64,000 nt of DNA from Odobenus rosmarus divergens (GCF_000321225.1 NW_004450464.1:3594005-3658004), one strand, 5' to 3'; positions 11,540 to 23,374 are shown, counted from the stretch's first letter. The notes: generated from the sequence alone by a model not told the origin. Numbers and translations are program-made.

Positions 11540-13985
11540 AAATTATCATGTGAAATAGCATAATATAAAAAGCACAGCCAAAATATCATGACTTAAAAAA
11601 CTTCACACTTAAAAAATAAAAAGCCAAACTAAAAAATCCGAATGAATGGAAAAAGAAATCATTTCACCTTCCACAAGCTGCATTGGTAGAAAGTAGTTAA
11701 TCCTCTATTGTAACTTTAATATCAGGATTAATTCCTGGGTCTCGCCTATGAATGCCATACTGGCTTAAACCTGAGACCTTTGTTTCCCTTTATACACAAA
11801 ACAAAATTAAAACAGAACCTAAGGTCAGTAAGAGCTTTTAGAAATAAAAATTTCCAGGTAATATTTCTCAATCTAGAACTTCCTTTATTTTATTTTTCTA
11901 TTTATTTATTTTTTCACAGTGTGAGTATGAGCTCCTCCGTGATTATAATTTGGAGGGAAGAGGGTGGGAAAGTAAATTTAGTGTACCTAAAAAGAACACA
12001 AACAGCATTTTTCCCTCTCTGCTGAATGTTAAACTCATTAAAAGAACAAGAAGCATTTCATGGATTACTGATAACAGTACCTCTGTCATAGACAGGAGGC
12101 CAGATTGGAGCTATAAATGGAGCCATTGTGTTCATTACCAAATGTGAGATATTCATCCTCAAAACTGATCCGCCTCCTGCCAGAGACAGGTAGACATAAT
12201 GAATACACAAAAGAAACCTTTTATTTTTTTTTCAGGGAGCCATACTAAAAAACAAGTTATTAGGACATTAATCATCAGCCAAAAAGTGCATTCCAGTAGA
12301 AAACAGCAAAATCAACATAAATATGTGTATGGTTGATATGTTTGCAAAGTTCAACATGCATTACAATGTGGTTAAAAGCTAGTATTTCTAAAGTAACCTT
12401 GGAATGCTTTTTCTTATTTTCATAAAAACAGTGACAGGCTGAGAACAGTTGAATTCATATTCTCATCTACGAATGCTGAATTACTAAATTTAATTAAAGG
12501 CTGTAAGCATGATACAGTCTTTTAAAGATTGGGCATTTTGACCACTTTTTTCAAGGAGGGGGAACCGAAGCCTGGAAAATGCAGTTAATAGCATGCCAGG
12601 GAGGGAATACAGTCCCCCAATGCCAAGTTCAGCATTCCCTTCCCCCTAGGCTAGTCTGTCTTTCTACCCATGTCGAGCCCAAGAAGAGCCGCATTTCCAT
12701 AGTCCAGCAACTACCTTGAAATTTTGATATTTTGGCAGAATGTGTCCCCTGTCTGCTTGCTGGAGGCCTCAGTTTTGCCTATGACAGTATTTTATTTATT
12801 CTTTAGAGCCCTTTATGCTCATAAACATGCCCATTAGTTTTACAAATTACCACATTAGTCATAAATGAGTTGTCTTCCTAATATAGCACATAACTTATTG
12901 TTGCATTTTATTGGACCATTTATAATAAAATTATGGAAAGTGTTAAATAACCCTCAGAGAAAAAACGTATTCATCATCTCAGCAAAGGTATAAGTGTTGC
13001 ATTTTCTGCTACAGTATTTGTAGGGAATTTATATTCAGAATATTATGCTATTTCTCTAAGAGGACTCTTGGGTTTCTCCATGGGGCCATTCCCCCCGTCT
13101 TTCCTCTTCACTAGGTTTCTTATAAAAGTCTAAGCCACTTACAGTGCCCTGATTTCACTGCCTAAAAAAAATTATTTGCTCCTTCCAAATTGCACAAGAT
13201 CTATTAAATTTGTTCTTTAACTTAGCAATTACAGTGCAGTGTCAAAGCCTGAAATCACCTCTTCCCCTTGTCACGGACTCCTAACAGAAACATTGGCACT
13301 AACACATGTGACCTTCAAAATATCAGTTGCCTCCCATAAAATCTAACGGTGTTTTCCCCAGAAATAAGAAATGTGGAGCCACAGACCTAAGCTCTTTTTT
13401 AGATTCATGGAAATAGTGTATCTCTAGCTGAAACCAAAGGTGCCCTAATCATGGGACACTCACAAAATTTCTTCTCTTTCTTTTTAGCGTTTACAAATAT
13501 GGAAATTTTCTTACCAGGCTACCAGGAGCTGTATTAGCCTCATCTAATGAAAGCTAATATGTAAAAAAAAAAAAAAAAAATTGAAGCACATTGAATTAAT
13601 TATATCTGAGATTTGACTTACACATTAGATGATTAAATATGTGCATTCGAAAGAGTCCCTGAAGGTAGTCTAGTTACTTTAAATAATTGTCCAGGGCCTT
13701 TTGGCTAAAGTGACTTTCCCCATGTAGCTTGCTTTTGTTATCTTAATTTTTCAGTGTCTTATTTTGTGCCTTCTTCATGCACTACCTTCAAATTAATTCA
13801 GTATGCATTACAAGAAAACAGAATATGCAGAGAACAGTACTAGAGCTTGCAGGGGAATGGAAGGGTGAGAACGTGTGGCCCACCTACCCCATAAGAGTCA
13901 TGTCTCTAATGTGGAAGATGAATTCACATGGTTAATGCATTAGCCATCCCACCAGTAACTCCAGTGCAAACACAGAATCCATCAT
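11540..13985. other. Repeat-poor AT-rich stretch, candidate conserved non-coding DNA
   Basis: About 2.4 kb in which I recognise no transposon. It contains only one homopolymer. Segments at about 12,030-12,170 and 12,780-13,260 have a balanced, non-repetitive look with many TAAT/ATTA homeodomain-type cores. Conservation cannot be judged from one sequence. Confidence 0.4.
13563..13580. repeat. Poly(A) tract
   Basis: A run of 18 A. No retroelement body with matching flanking duplications could be identified to its left. Confidence 0.85.
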
Positions 13986-13989
13986 TTAT

Positions 13990-15640
13990 TTTTTGTTATA
14001 GTAGGAATTTATCAAATCAGGTGCTGAGTTACCAAAATTAGCTTGCAGAATAGCTGGAAAATCAGACAAACAACTGATTCCCAGCACAGGGTGGTGAACA
14101 CCAAAGCACCAGATAGGAATGTGGGGCCTCCAGAAAGAGTTGATCTCCAAATTGAGTCCTGAAAGAACGTAAGTTGGCCAGACAGCCTCCAAAATGAAGC
14201 AGTTCCAAGCAGAGGAATAGCACCTCTAAACCTGCATTTGTTCCAAGTCTTTTCAATGTTGTGGAGAAATCAAATTTCAAAAACTATTTAGGAAATGGAG
14301 ATAGAATCACCAAATATTTTTATTGTCAATTAAGGCCATATAAACAACCACCAACTACTCTTATCATCACTTTTTTAAGGATAGGATGTTTTTGCACCAA
14401 AACTGTAGAAAAGGGAATAATATTAGAATAAAGGACAATCCTTTAACTTCAGTAAGTTTAGCATCATTTTCCCCCCATTTTAAGTTACAAATGATCTTTG
14501 TCACATCAAGCACCCTTCTTGGACCAATGGTGGTGAACTGCTCCATTGGAACATAGCATCTTTTGGGACCCCTGAGCCGTTCCTAGAGAATAGAGTGCCA
14601 AAGAGATGACAAAAGGCAAGGCTCAGAGGTGTGCACAGACTAGACATGAAGGACCTTGAAAGTTATGCTAAGGAATTTGTTCTTTTTCATTCTAAATGCA
14701 CTGGGGAGCGAATGAAGGAATTTTGCAAATGCACCATTAGATTGCGTTTCAGAATGATCACCTGGGTGACAGTAGAGCTGACTTTCAATGATATAGTATG
14801 AGTTAGGTGGATCAAAAAGAGAAAAAAAGGTTTTTTTTGTTTTTTTTTAATATTTTATTTATTTATTTGAAAGAGAGAATGAGAGAGAGAGAGAGCACAT
14901 GAGAGGGGGGAGGGTCAGAGGGAGAAGCAGACTCCCTGCTGAGCAGGGAGCCCGATGCGGGACTCGATCCCAGGACTCCAGGATCATGACCTGAGCCGAA
15001 GGCAGTCGCTTAACCAACTGAGCCACCCAGGCACCCGAGAAAAAAAGTTTGTTTAAAGGCCAACTTTGTAGATAGGGAGAAAATAGAAGGAAATTAACAG
15101 ATTCAAGGTGAAAAATTATAGTGACCATATTGGACCAATAAAAGACATTTGAGAGACTGAAGGAAATACATCAATAAGACTCAGTGGTTGAATTTACAGG
15201 GAAAAAGAAAAGTGGGGGGATCACTAAAAAATCCTAAATTTCTGCTCTAACAGTTCATTTGATAGGTGGGAATGCTTCAATTCTCTCAAATAACAATCAC
15301 AAAAAAGAAGAGCCATTGAAAGGGGAGTTGGAGGAAGTTAGAAGAATGTGTTTGAGATGTGTGGAACTTGAGATATCTGTAGGACATCTGGATGGTATCT
15401 AGCAATTGAAGACATGATTCTGGGGCCTAGGGAAAGATCTTGGTTAGAGACATAATTGGAGAAGTCAGCAAAGAGGTTATCACTAAGGTCACAGAGGGGT
15501 GAAGAGAACAGGGCCCAGAGAGAAGCCTTGTCAGGCAGGGACAGTGAAAGAATAGTCAGGGGGTTCATGACAATTGTTACAGTTGCTCTAATGTAAGCAA
15601 AGTGCAGTGGGAATACAGCGATGTGAGAGACTCATGGAGA
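13990..15640 (+). repeat. Long ancient mammalian dispersed repeat, split by a SINE
   Basis: The plus strand follows, in order, a family often seen in mammalian DNA. The matching parts are 'gagtcctgaaagaacgtaag' (14,155), 'ttccaagcagaggaatagca' (14,203), 'gaaggaccttgaaagttatg' (14,647), 'gaatgatcacctgggtgaca' (14,752) and 'tctgtaggacatctggatgg' (15,375). The last match is 'gaagccttgtcaggcaggga' (15,523). I know the pattern but not its library name with certainty. A Can-SINE (14,831-15,036) has inserted into it. Confidence 0.5.
14831..15036 (-). mobile_element. Can-SINE (SINEC)
   Basis: Poly-T and (ATTT)n tail at left, GA-rich middle, and tRNA-like head at right ending 'ccacccaggcaccc'. The direct repeat 'gagaaaaaaag' occurs at 14,819-14,829 and 15,037-15,047. 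The element is nested in an older repeat, so it is the younger insertion. Confidence 0.96.
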
Positions 15641-15993
15641 TGGAGTATGAGCTCAGCTTCAAATGGTGAGGTCTGGAGTGGGCACCTAAAAGGAAGACAT
15701 TCTTTCCCTTTCTCTGCCTGTCTCCTCAGACATGACTGATCACTCCACCAATTTTATTTTTCATTCAACCCCTTCTCATAAGTCCTAGGAAATGACAAAA
15801 AGAGAAATTTTATTTTTGATTCATTATACCATTATCAGAATTTTGTTTTCTTTTTTTTTTAATTATCTCATTCAGCTTCTATTTTTCTTTTCCTTTTATC
15901 AGATTTCTTTTGAATGTTAATAATCTATCCTACCTTATTGTATGTTACTTCTAGGAATTAAGGAAATAAAACATAGGATCAGAAACAAATACA

Positions 15994-16218
15994 GGGACAC
16001 CTGGGTGGCTCAGTCCATTGAACATACGACCCTTGGTTTCAGCTCAAGTCATGATCTCAGGGTCGCAAGATCAAGCCCCGAGTGGGGCTCCATGCTCAGC
16101 GCAGAGTCTGCTTGGGAGTCTCTCTCTCCCACTCCCTCGGCCCCTCCCTTGTGCTCTTTCTCTCTCTCTTTCACTAAAATAAATAAATAAATCTTAAATA
16201 AATAAATAAATAAATAAA
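15994..16218 (+). mobile_element. Can-SINE, older-looking variant
   Basis: The head is 'gggacacctgggtggctcag', followed by a body with 'gaacatacgacccttggttt' in place of the usual 'taagcgtctgccttcggctc'. It has a CT-rich middle and a long (AAAT)n tail. The imperfect flanks 'caaatacag' and 'caaatacaa' may be the target-site duplication. The variant body suggests a different, probably older subfamily. Confidence 0.92.
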
Positions 16219-16494
16219 GCAAATACAATACAAACCCTTGTCTAGGACCCATTTGGATGGTATTTACATGATACAAGATGTAATACCGTAAGAATTGACA
16301 GTTCCTCTGTGTTCATTAGCATGTTATGCTACTACAATTCACACTGCATTTTAATTTGAATTAGTAAGTGTGAATTCTGTCACAATACACTAAAGTCGTG
16401 TGTGCTTGGCACTGGGGACTTGGATAAACCAAAGCTGCACATGCTTTAAAAGTATGTTTAGAATTGGAACCAAGAACAAATTATTAACAATAAT

Positions 16495-16705
16495 AATTAT
16501 GAAGCTACCATTTATCTCCCATTCACCATGTGCCAGGAGCCATTCTAAGCATTCACAAGCAATGGCAAAAAAAAAAAAAAAAGTAGCTAGGAATTGTCAT
16601 GTTCCCATTTCACAGTTGAGATTGAGGCTCAAACAAAGTAAGAATCAGTTGGCAGAGCTGGGATTGAAATTCAGGTCCAAAGGCACTGCTTTCCACAGTG
16701 ATCGG
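16495..16705 (-). repeat. MIR SINE, antisense
   Basis: 'caccatgtgccaggagccattctaagc', then 'ttcccatttcacagttgagattgaggctc' and 'ggcagagctgggattgaaattcaggtc' (all as shorter matches) follow the reverse-complement MIR order. A poly(A) run of 16 at 16,567-16,582 interrupts it. Confidence 0.78.
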
Positions 16706-17204
16706 AAATGCAGCTCCTCTAAGAACTAGATGTCTGTGTTCCAGGCATCATGGATTTGAGGCTGCTAGGAGCAATTCTCATTTCTCTTGATTTTGCTTTG
16801 ATAAATCACAGCCATTTTCATATGTCACTGCCACCTTTGGACATTGAGGAAAGAAAAGACAAATAACAAACCCACTAACAGAACAAAAAAAATCAAATGA
16901 TGTAAATAGAATTAAGCATATCTAATTAATAATCAAAAAATCAAAGCAGAGGTAAGTTAAAATAACATATCAGTATCAAACAGGTCAAATTGAGGAAAGA
17001 ATCAGGATTTTTCAATGACAATCTATTCCGTATAATTCAATTGTCATTAAAGAGTATGCACTTCATAACCAAAGGGAGAAATCAGAAAATCATTCAGTGA
17101 ATAAAGGGGAAAACCAGAAATTTCCTAGAATGTTGCTCATATAGGTTTTAAGTTGCATACTCTATTATGCTATACTATTCTATTGCATGTTTTTTTGTGA
17201 CTAG

Positions 17205-17340
17205 ATACCAATTTAGACTGGAACAATACTATATTATCATGCTTGGAAACTAGGGACCATATCTTGTTCTTCATTGTATATTCCAAATCACCTACACAGC
17301 CTACATAATATGACTCAATAAATTCTCATGAATTAAATTG
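17205..17340 (+). repeat. L2 3' end
   Basis: 'gaaactagggaccatatctt', 'attccaaatcacctacacag' and a terminal 'actcaataaattctcatgaa' resemble the L2 3' end ('...gcagggactgtgtctt...caataaatgtttgttgaa'). Confidence 0.65.
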
Positions 17341-17435
17341 TCTTCTCTACTACATCACCAGACAGCAAATATACCCTTATTACACTTGTGATCAGTGCAA
17401 CACATTTTAAATAATGAATGAAAAATGTGCCTTTC

Positions 17436-17656
17436 CTTTTTTAAGATTTTATTTATTTATTTATTTATTTGATAGAGACAGATAGTGACAGAGATAGCGA
17501 GAGAGAAGAGCACAAGGAGGAGGAGAGGCAGAGGGGGAGGGAGAAGCAGGCTCCTCGCTGAGCAGGGAGCCCGACATGGGGCTCCATCCAAGGACCCTGA
17601 GATCATGACCTGAGCCGAAGGCAGACGCTTAACGACTGAGTCACCCAGGTGCCCCC
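17436..17656 (-). mobile_element. Can-SINE (SINEC)
   Basis: Tail at left ('taagattttatttatttatt'), GA-rich middle, and head at right ('gactgagtcacccaggtgcccc'). The flanks 'tgtgcctttc' at 17,426-17,435 and 17,662-17,671 are identical and are part of a longer imperfect duplication. Confidence 0.95.
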
Positions 17657-18015
17657 AAAACTGTGCCTTTCTAATAACTCTCTCAGTAGCAAAAATCCAA
17701 AACTATTACAAAGAAGAAATGAGCCATTTAAAATGTAGAACACAGCTCTGTGGAGATGATCCACAGTGCCCAGTTCCTCCCTTCCATCCTTTGAATGAAC
17801 GTGACTGACTTTAAAATATTCACCTAACATGTTTAAAGGCTTTGTTCAGATGCTTATTAAAGCTTTCTTCCTGACTGCTTTTTTGTTTGTTTGTTTATCC
17901 TCATATTCTTCTAGAAGATTTCCCTAATCTTGAGGCTTTCTTGCATATATTGCAAACAGTATCAGTGTTTGGTACTAAGCATGTTCTTCTTGCTTGTGTG
18001 TCAAAAAATATTCTC

Positions 18016-18189
18016 GGCGCCTGGGTGGCTCAGATGGTTAAGCATCTGCCTTCGGCTCAGGTCATGATCCCAGGGTCCTGGGATCGAGTCCCACATCGGG
18101 CTCCCTGCTCCTTGGGAGCCTGCTTCTCCCTCTGCTTCTCTCTCTCACTCTCTCTCTCTGTCTCTCATGAATAAATAAAATCTTTAAAA
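18016..18189 (+). mobile_element. Can-SINE (SINEC)
   Basis: The head is 'gcgcctgggtggctcag', followed by the usual tRNA-like body, CT-rich middle and a short 'aataaataaaatcttt' tail. The duplication 'aaaatattctc' is seen at 18,005-18,015 and directly after the tail (18,191-18,201). Confidence 0.96.
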
Positions 18190-18546
18190 AAAAATATTCT
18201 CATATATATTTACATATATACACATACAAATAAAGATCTTTATATGTTAAAATATAACTAAATAGAATTTCTAGTGTTCTTTTTCAAGAATATATGGGAT
18301 TGCTTCTCTTTCTCTTTGAAGTGCTTTATAGGGGGTTTTGCTGTATTGCTTTTCACTGGACTTTTTATTACCATCAAAGAGACAAACGGTTTTAGTCCAG
18401 GAGAATCTTCCATGGCTCTTATTTAAGTTTTAATTTAGGCTTACACTGAGGTTTTGACAGGCAGTATTTCTATATAGGCAATGTTATCTCTGCAAAGTAT
18501 TTGACTTGGGGAATCTGGATTTTTAACATGATAGTTAAATCTCAGG

Positions 18547-18584
18547 TTTAAGTTTCTTACCAGTCTTTAAGTTTCTTACCAGTG
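18547..18584. repeat. 19-bp tandem duplication
   Basis: 'tttaagtttcttaccagtc' (18,547-18,565) is followed at once by 'tttaagtttcttaccagtg' (18,566-18,584). It is two units with one difference, in otherwise unique sequence. Confidence 0.9.
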
Positions 18585-18959
18585 CTTCTCAGGCATCTTC
18601 CTAGATATTATTCTGATTATTGAACTTCAATTCAGAAATCAGAAAACCTAGGAAGATGCCATTTGTGTGTTTCCAGCCCTAGAGAAAGAGAATATAGCTG
18701 TGGCAGCCGAAAACAACCCTATGGCTCTCTTGATCTGGACACGACTGATTGTCACATTTAATTCCAACACGCCATTGATATACAGGCACATATTGTGTTT
18801 CAACTGAAGCAGAGTTCTTAAAAGTTTAATTTTGTTCTTCTGGGGAGAATAAGACATTTCCTGAAGGGAATATGATTGCATTATCATTAAAAATGTATAC
18901 ACACACTCTCTTTTTTTAAAGTAATAACCTTTATTGAAATTTGGTTTTCCATGAAAGAA

Positions 18960-19160
18960 ATCATCAAAGATTTTACTTTGTTATTACATTAATTATTGTT
19001 ATTATTAGTTATAATTTTAATTATATAATATTATATAATATTATGTAACATATATAACTGATAGCTATTATATATAATTTATATTACATTATAATATATA
19101 ACTTACAGCACATATGTTTTATTTTTAAGTTTAATTATTATATTATTTACCATATATACA
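18960..19160. repeat. AT-rich low-complexity region
   Basis: Almost pure A/T with recurring 'atataatatt' and 'ttatatataatt' units and several short palindromes. Confidence 0.85.
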
Positions 19161-19199
19161 GGGGTGGATCCCCGTTTTTTGGGACAGTCTTTTTTTATC

Positions 19200-19485
19200 T
19201 TATTTTTTTATTGTTTTTAATTGTAGTAAAATACATATAACATGAAATTTACCATCCTAACCAGTTTTAAGTGTCCAGTTCAGTAGCATTAAATACATCG
19301 CCACTGTTGTGGCCTCATCACCACCATCCCTCCACAGGTCTCTTTTCATCCTGCAAAACTAAAACTCTATCCATTAGACAATAGTAGCTCCTGATTCCCA
19401 CTCCTATCAACCCCTGGCAATACCATTGTACTTTCTGTCTATGAATTTGCTTCATAGAAGTGAAAGCATACAATATTTGTCCTTT
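19200..19485 (-). mobile_element. Old L1M-type 3' end, antisense
   Basis: The plus strand reads 'gtagtaaaatacatataaca', 'aaatttaccatcctaaccag', 'aagtgtccagttcagtagca', 'cctggcaataccattgtact' and 'gaagtgaaagcatacaatat'. This is the familiar complement of old L1M 3' UTR/ORF2 ends. A younger L1 (19,501-19,678) has inserted at its right side. Confidence 0.82.
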
Positions 19486-19693
19486 CACATGCTCTCTTTT
19501 TTTAAATTTTATTTTATTATGTTAATCACCATTTATTACATCATTAGTTTTTGATGTAGTTTTCCATGATTCACTGTTTGAGTATAATACCCAGTGCTCA
19601 ACATCGTTCAGCATCAGGGAAATCTAAATCAAAACTTCAATGAGATACCACCTCACACCAGTCAGAATGGCTAAAATTCACACGCTCTCTTTT
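19486..19693 (-). mobile_element. 5'-inverted (twin-primed) carnivore LINE-1
   Basis: The element proper is 19,501-19,678. Its left part (to about 19,603) is the minus-strand L1 3' end, beginning with the A-rich tail and reading 'gttaatcacc...cccagtgctc'. Its right part (about 19,606-19,678) is L1 ORF2 in the opposite, plus orientation ('catcagggaaatctaaatca' to 'gtcagaatggctaaaattca'). The whole is bracketed by 'cacatgctctctttt' (19,486-19,500) and 'cacacgctctctttt' (19,679-19,693). One duplication around two opposite-facing parts points to a single event with 5' inversion, as described for L1 twin priming. Confidence 0.88.
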
Positions 19694-20001
19694 AATAGAG
19701 CTGTTGCCCTGTTTATAAGTATGTAGGAAGAAGACACTGCAAATTACCCAGCTGAAGGAAGGAAACAACAGTGTCTGTTTTCCCACCAACAAGCCCCTGT
19801 AACCAGGCGAGGCAGCATCTGTAACATTGTGGTTGAAATCTAGGCTCTATTGTTCTAATAACAGAGTGAGAACAGTGCTTGCTATTTTTCCGTGATCCGC
19901 CCCCCCAATACATGCATTCTGGATTTACTTCCATGAATGGTCAATGTCAGCCACTCTCTGTCATGCAACTAAGCCTCTACTCTTTGCCTTTTAGGTTCTC
20001 T

Positions 20002-20110
20002 CTCTTTTTTTTTTTTAAGTTTTTATTTTAATTCCAGTTAGTTAACATACAGTGTTATATTAGTTTCAGGTGTACAATATAGTGATTCAACACTTCCAGC
20101 CATCACCCTG
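20002..20110 (-). mobile_element. Short LINE-1 3' end, antisense
   Basis: A severely 5'-truncated L1: poly-T, then 'ttccagttagttaacataca' and 'tttcaggtgtacaatatagt'. The 11-base duplication 'ttaggttctct' flanks it at 19,991-20,001 and 20,111-20,121. Confidence 0.93.
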
Positions 20111-20235
20111 TTAGGTTCTCTTAACACCCAGACACAAACACACCAGAAATGGAGCATCCATGTGTCCATTTTCCAAGACAAATAGTTCCAAGCTTCTCTG
20201 TTCAGTTCTTAGTTCTTTCATCGGAAGATATTCTG

Positions 20236-20236
20236 C

Positions 20237-20268
<32 letters not shown>

Positions 20269-20283
20269 AGGAGGGAGGGAAGG
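20236..20283. repeat. (GT)n(GA)n compound microsatellite
   Basis: GT repeats (20,236-20,250) change to GA repeats (to about 20,269) and then a GGGA-rich end. Confidence 0.93.
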
Positions 20284-20739
20284 TGTCATATCTCTCTGTA
20301 TACACTAGTTTAGCTAAAGGATATACTTCCAATTTACAAAAACTTCTGAAACATCCACTCCTAGCATGCAACCAAAAATAGATGGATTGTTCTTTTATTC
20401 TTAAATCTACTTAATTTAGTATAATTTGAAGTTTCTTTGAGGATAGAAAGATAATGCCTAACTGAAGTTAATATTTTCAGTGCGCAGAATAAAACTGAAG
20501 ACTTTTAACAGTTCTTGAAATATGGAGCAGAGTGGAAGTATTAGAATACCTGCTTTTTAAGAAAGAATTTAAACGTTTAAATATATATATTATAAAATCT
20601 CTAGAAACAGCCCAAGACAACCTGAGGGGACACAGATTTGTACGATGAACGTTAATAACAACTTTGAAGGTTGTATCGTTCACAGGAAAAAGCATAGTTT
20701 GAAATGTTGACAAGGAAGTAAGTTCCTTGGGTGTCCTAG

Positions 20740-20845
20740 ATTCTTCTACTGCCTATAATAATGCCTAACTCCTAGTAAACAACAAATATTTATTAAGCAA
20801 TTCAACAAATATTTATTAAATGACTGAATGGATGGACTGATGGAC
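20740..20845 (+). repeat. L2 3' end with internal duplication
   Basis: 'aatgcctaactcctagtaaa' precedes 'caacaaatatttattaa', which occurs twice (about 20,780 and 20,803) before 'tgactgaatgga'. The doubled block looks like a local tandem duplication inside an L2 tail. Confidence 0.55.
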
Positions 20846-21084
20846 AGATGGATAAAATACATTAGAATCCCAGCTTGGGAAAACCTCTCTCTATATAAGC
20901 ATCTACAAGTAGATGCTCGTTATTGTAGTTACTAGCACTATTCAATTATATTCATGTAACATTTTGAAATTTTTAAAGCTTGTCAATTTAGAGTCAGATT
21001 ACAGTCAGGAAAATAGGCCAATGAGAAAGCATTCAAATCTTACCTGAGGAAATAGGAATATTCACATTCATGTAGCCGAGATAC

Positions 21085-21195
21085 TTTATTTCTTTGAGAA
21101 TTAAGGACCAGAGACATTAATTGATTTGCTTAAGGTCCCCTCCGTATGGTTGCATGAAAATGTGAGAATTTATAGCCCGATGGTTCTACACTAGG
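21085..21195 (-). repeat. Possible MIR, antisense
   Basis: 'ctttgagaattaaggaccag', 'gatttgcttaaggtcccc' and 'tttatagcccgatggttcta' resemble the reverse-complement MIR core in order. It is strongly decayed. Confidence 0.45.
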
Positions 21196-21199
21196 TAAC

Positions 21200-22730
21200 T
21201 CACTCATTAACTCAGCAAACTCTTACAACTTGTTTCCATAAATCTGTGGACTCGTCCAAGTATGGGGGAATCTAAACATAATAGGGAATAATCATTTAAA
21301 GGAGGCACACTTATAAATAAGTAAATATGTAGTTCTAACGAAGGGAACATGTGCTGGGATAGCTGTATACATGAAGAATGGAATGAACTGGGAGAATGAA
21401 GCCACTAATCCAGTCTGGAGGTTTGAGAAGAGAAAGTAAATATTAAGCTGCAACCTGACAGGCTGATAGGAGGATCACATGGACTTTTTAGTTTGTGCAA
21501 TTAAAGTCTGAGAAGCCAAGATTTTAGTTATCGTCAAATAAAATAATCATGAATGGATCAGAAGAAATCATTTAAATGAGCAAATCACCAATTCCATTCA
21601 TGTAAAGGCATGTAGGCATATGCAAGGATACAAAGTTCTGCTGGTTTTGCTTTATGGAAGCTCACAGCTGGACTCGTAATTACGTCACGTGCTATCTTCA
21701 TGGATTCTGTGATCTCCTGACAGTTGAGTCTGCACTTTATCCACCTTGCTGTCCTGAACACTCAGCGGAGGGCCTGGCACCTTTCGGACATGCAATAAAT
21801 GTTTTCTTGAATTGACTTACACCCACCAACCAGTATATTAAAAACAGAAAATAAAATAAAAACAAGCTGTGCGATTTCCTCTAGACACAGTTGTCATTTA
21901 CTGTCTTGGACAGTCTCACCAATCAAACATTTATTTCCAGTCCTTGAGAGGATAATTTACCTTCAACAATTATTATTAATACATTTTGCCAACTTGGGAC
22001 CATAGCAAAATTGAACTTATGAAAAATGCCTGTCTTTTTTCATCCTTGGAGTAATTATACCTTTCAAAAAACTATCTTGTGGGGGTTTTGAGATGACAGT
22101 GTTTTTCAAATCTCAGGTTGCAAAAGCAGAATCATTTTATCAGTAATGTACAAGATAGAGACATGTCCAAGGTTACTCAAGCAGGGTCATAAATCAACTC
22201 CTCGACAGTGACTCCCAAGATTAAAAAAAAAAGATCATATAACATTTTGTAGATGGAAAGTCTTATATAAGTTGTCATACATTAAAAATGATGCAAAAAA
22301 AAAGAGCAATTGCATAGAAATGCAGTAGTTCTATTATTGACCAGGCCAAAAAAGCATTTTGATTATTGGGAGATAAAATGAGTGTTGATAATTATTTTAG
22401 CATTACAATTTTGCAAAATACTTCATATTTTCACTTGCCAAATGAAGAAATAGGTTGAATGTATTTCCACTATTATTAACATAGAAAAGCAATAAATACT
22501 GCAAATGAGTTTTGTTTGTCCTTGAAGTTTGCTGTAAACATTCATTTCACTCCTATTAAAGACAAGTTAGTTACCTTAGATTTCTTAAAATCAGTATGTG
22601 CTTTGAAAGTGCATATTGAGAAAATTGGATACCACTAAATTTAAAACACAAAATAGCCAATCCCAAGTGATCCTGACTAAAATAAATTAATAAATTGTTG
22701 AAGTGATTACAAAGACAATTTGCAAGTAAA
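21200..22730. other. Mostly unassigned DNA
   Basis: Apart from an L2 tail at about 21,735-21,820 and a weak ancient-repeat resemblance at 21,335-21,480, no element or exon is visible. Confidence 0.35.
21735..21820 (+). repeat. L2 3' end
   Basis: 'gagggcctggcacctttcgg' and 'atgcaataaatgttttcttg' give the L2 terminal signature. Confidence 0.62.
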
Positions 22731-22744
22731 AAATAATTCCCCTC

Positions 22745-22946
22745 GGGGCACCCGGGTGGCTCAATCCTTGGGCGTCTGCCTTCAGCCCAGGTCATGATCC
22801 CAGGGTCCTGGGATCGAGCCCTACATCGGGCTCCCTGCTCCGCGGGAAGCCTGCTTCTCCCTCTCCCACTCGCCCTGCTTGTGTTCCCTCTCTCGCTGTC
22901 TCTCTCTCAGTCAAATAAATAAATAAAATCTTTAAAAAATAATAAT
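22745..22946 (+). mobile_element. Can-SINE (SINEC)
   Basis: The head 'ggggcacccgggtggctcaa' (beginning about 22,745) is followed by the standard body, CT-rich middle and AAAT tail, which runs into a short (AAT)n. The perfect 13-base duplication 'aataattcccctc' is at 22,732-22,744 and 22,947-22,959. Confidence 0.97.
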
Positions 22947-23159
22947 AATAATTCCCCTCATTTTATTCTTCAACCCTTCAGTATCCCTGCTTCTGAATCT
23001 CACTTCCTCATCTCCTAATTTTCTTAATTCTTTTCAAGTAGAAAGATGTTATAGGTACTTTGCTGCCACTGTGTTAGACCCATACACAAGTACTCCCAAG
23101 ACCTTGCTGAATGATTTCCACCCAGCATCTACCATTAAAGGCAGTTAGGCCCTATGCCT

Positions 23160-23330
23160 GGGCCAAACCCTATGGTTACCACTCACAAACTGACTGAGTC
23201 TGGGCAAGTTATTTCAATCCTCGTGAGCCTCCCTTTTCTCATAAATAAAGAGTTGTAGGATTGCTATGAGGGTTAAGTGAGGTAGAACTTATACCGTGTT
23301 TACTAAACTTCCAACAAAGGTGAGCTTTCA
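23160..23330 (+). repeat. MIR SINE
   Basis: 'actgagtctgggcaagttat', 'cctcccttttctcataaata' and 'tgctatgagggttaagtgag' match MIR core and 3' segments in order. Confidence 0.78.
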
Positions 23331-23374
23331 TTGTCACCATCAGTAAGCAATGCTTGTGCCATCTTGTTCAGTGT

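Noticed and set aside
13563..13580. Poly(A) run as the tail of a processed pseudogene
   Set aside because: No coding-like sequence lies to the left and no flanking duplication was found.
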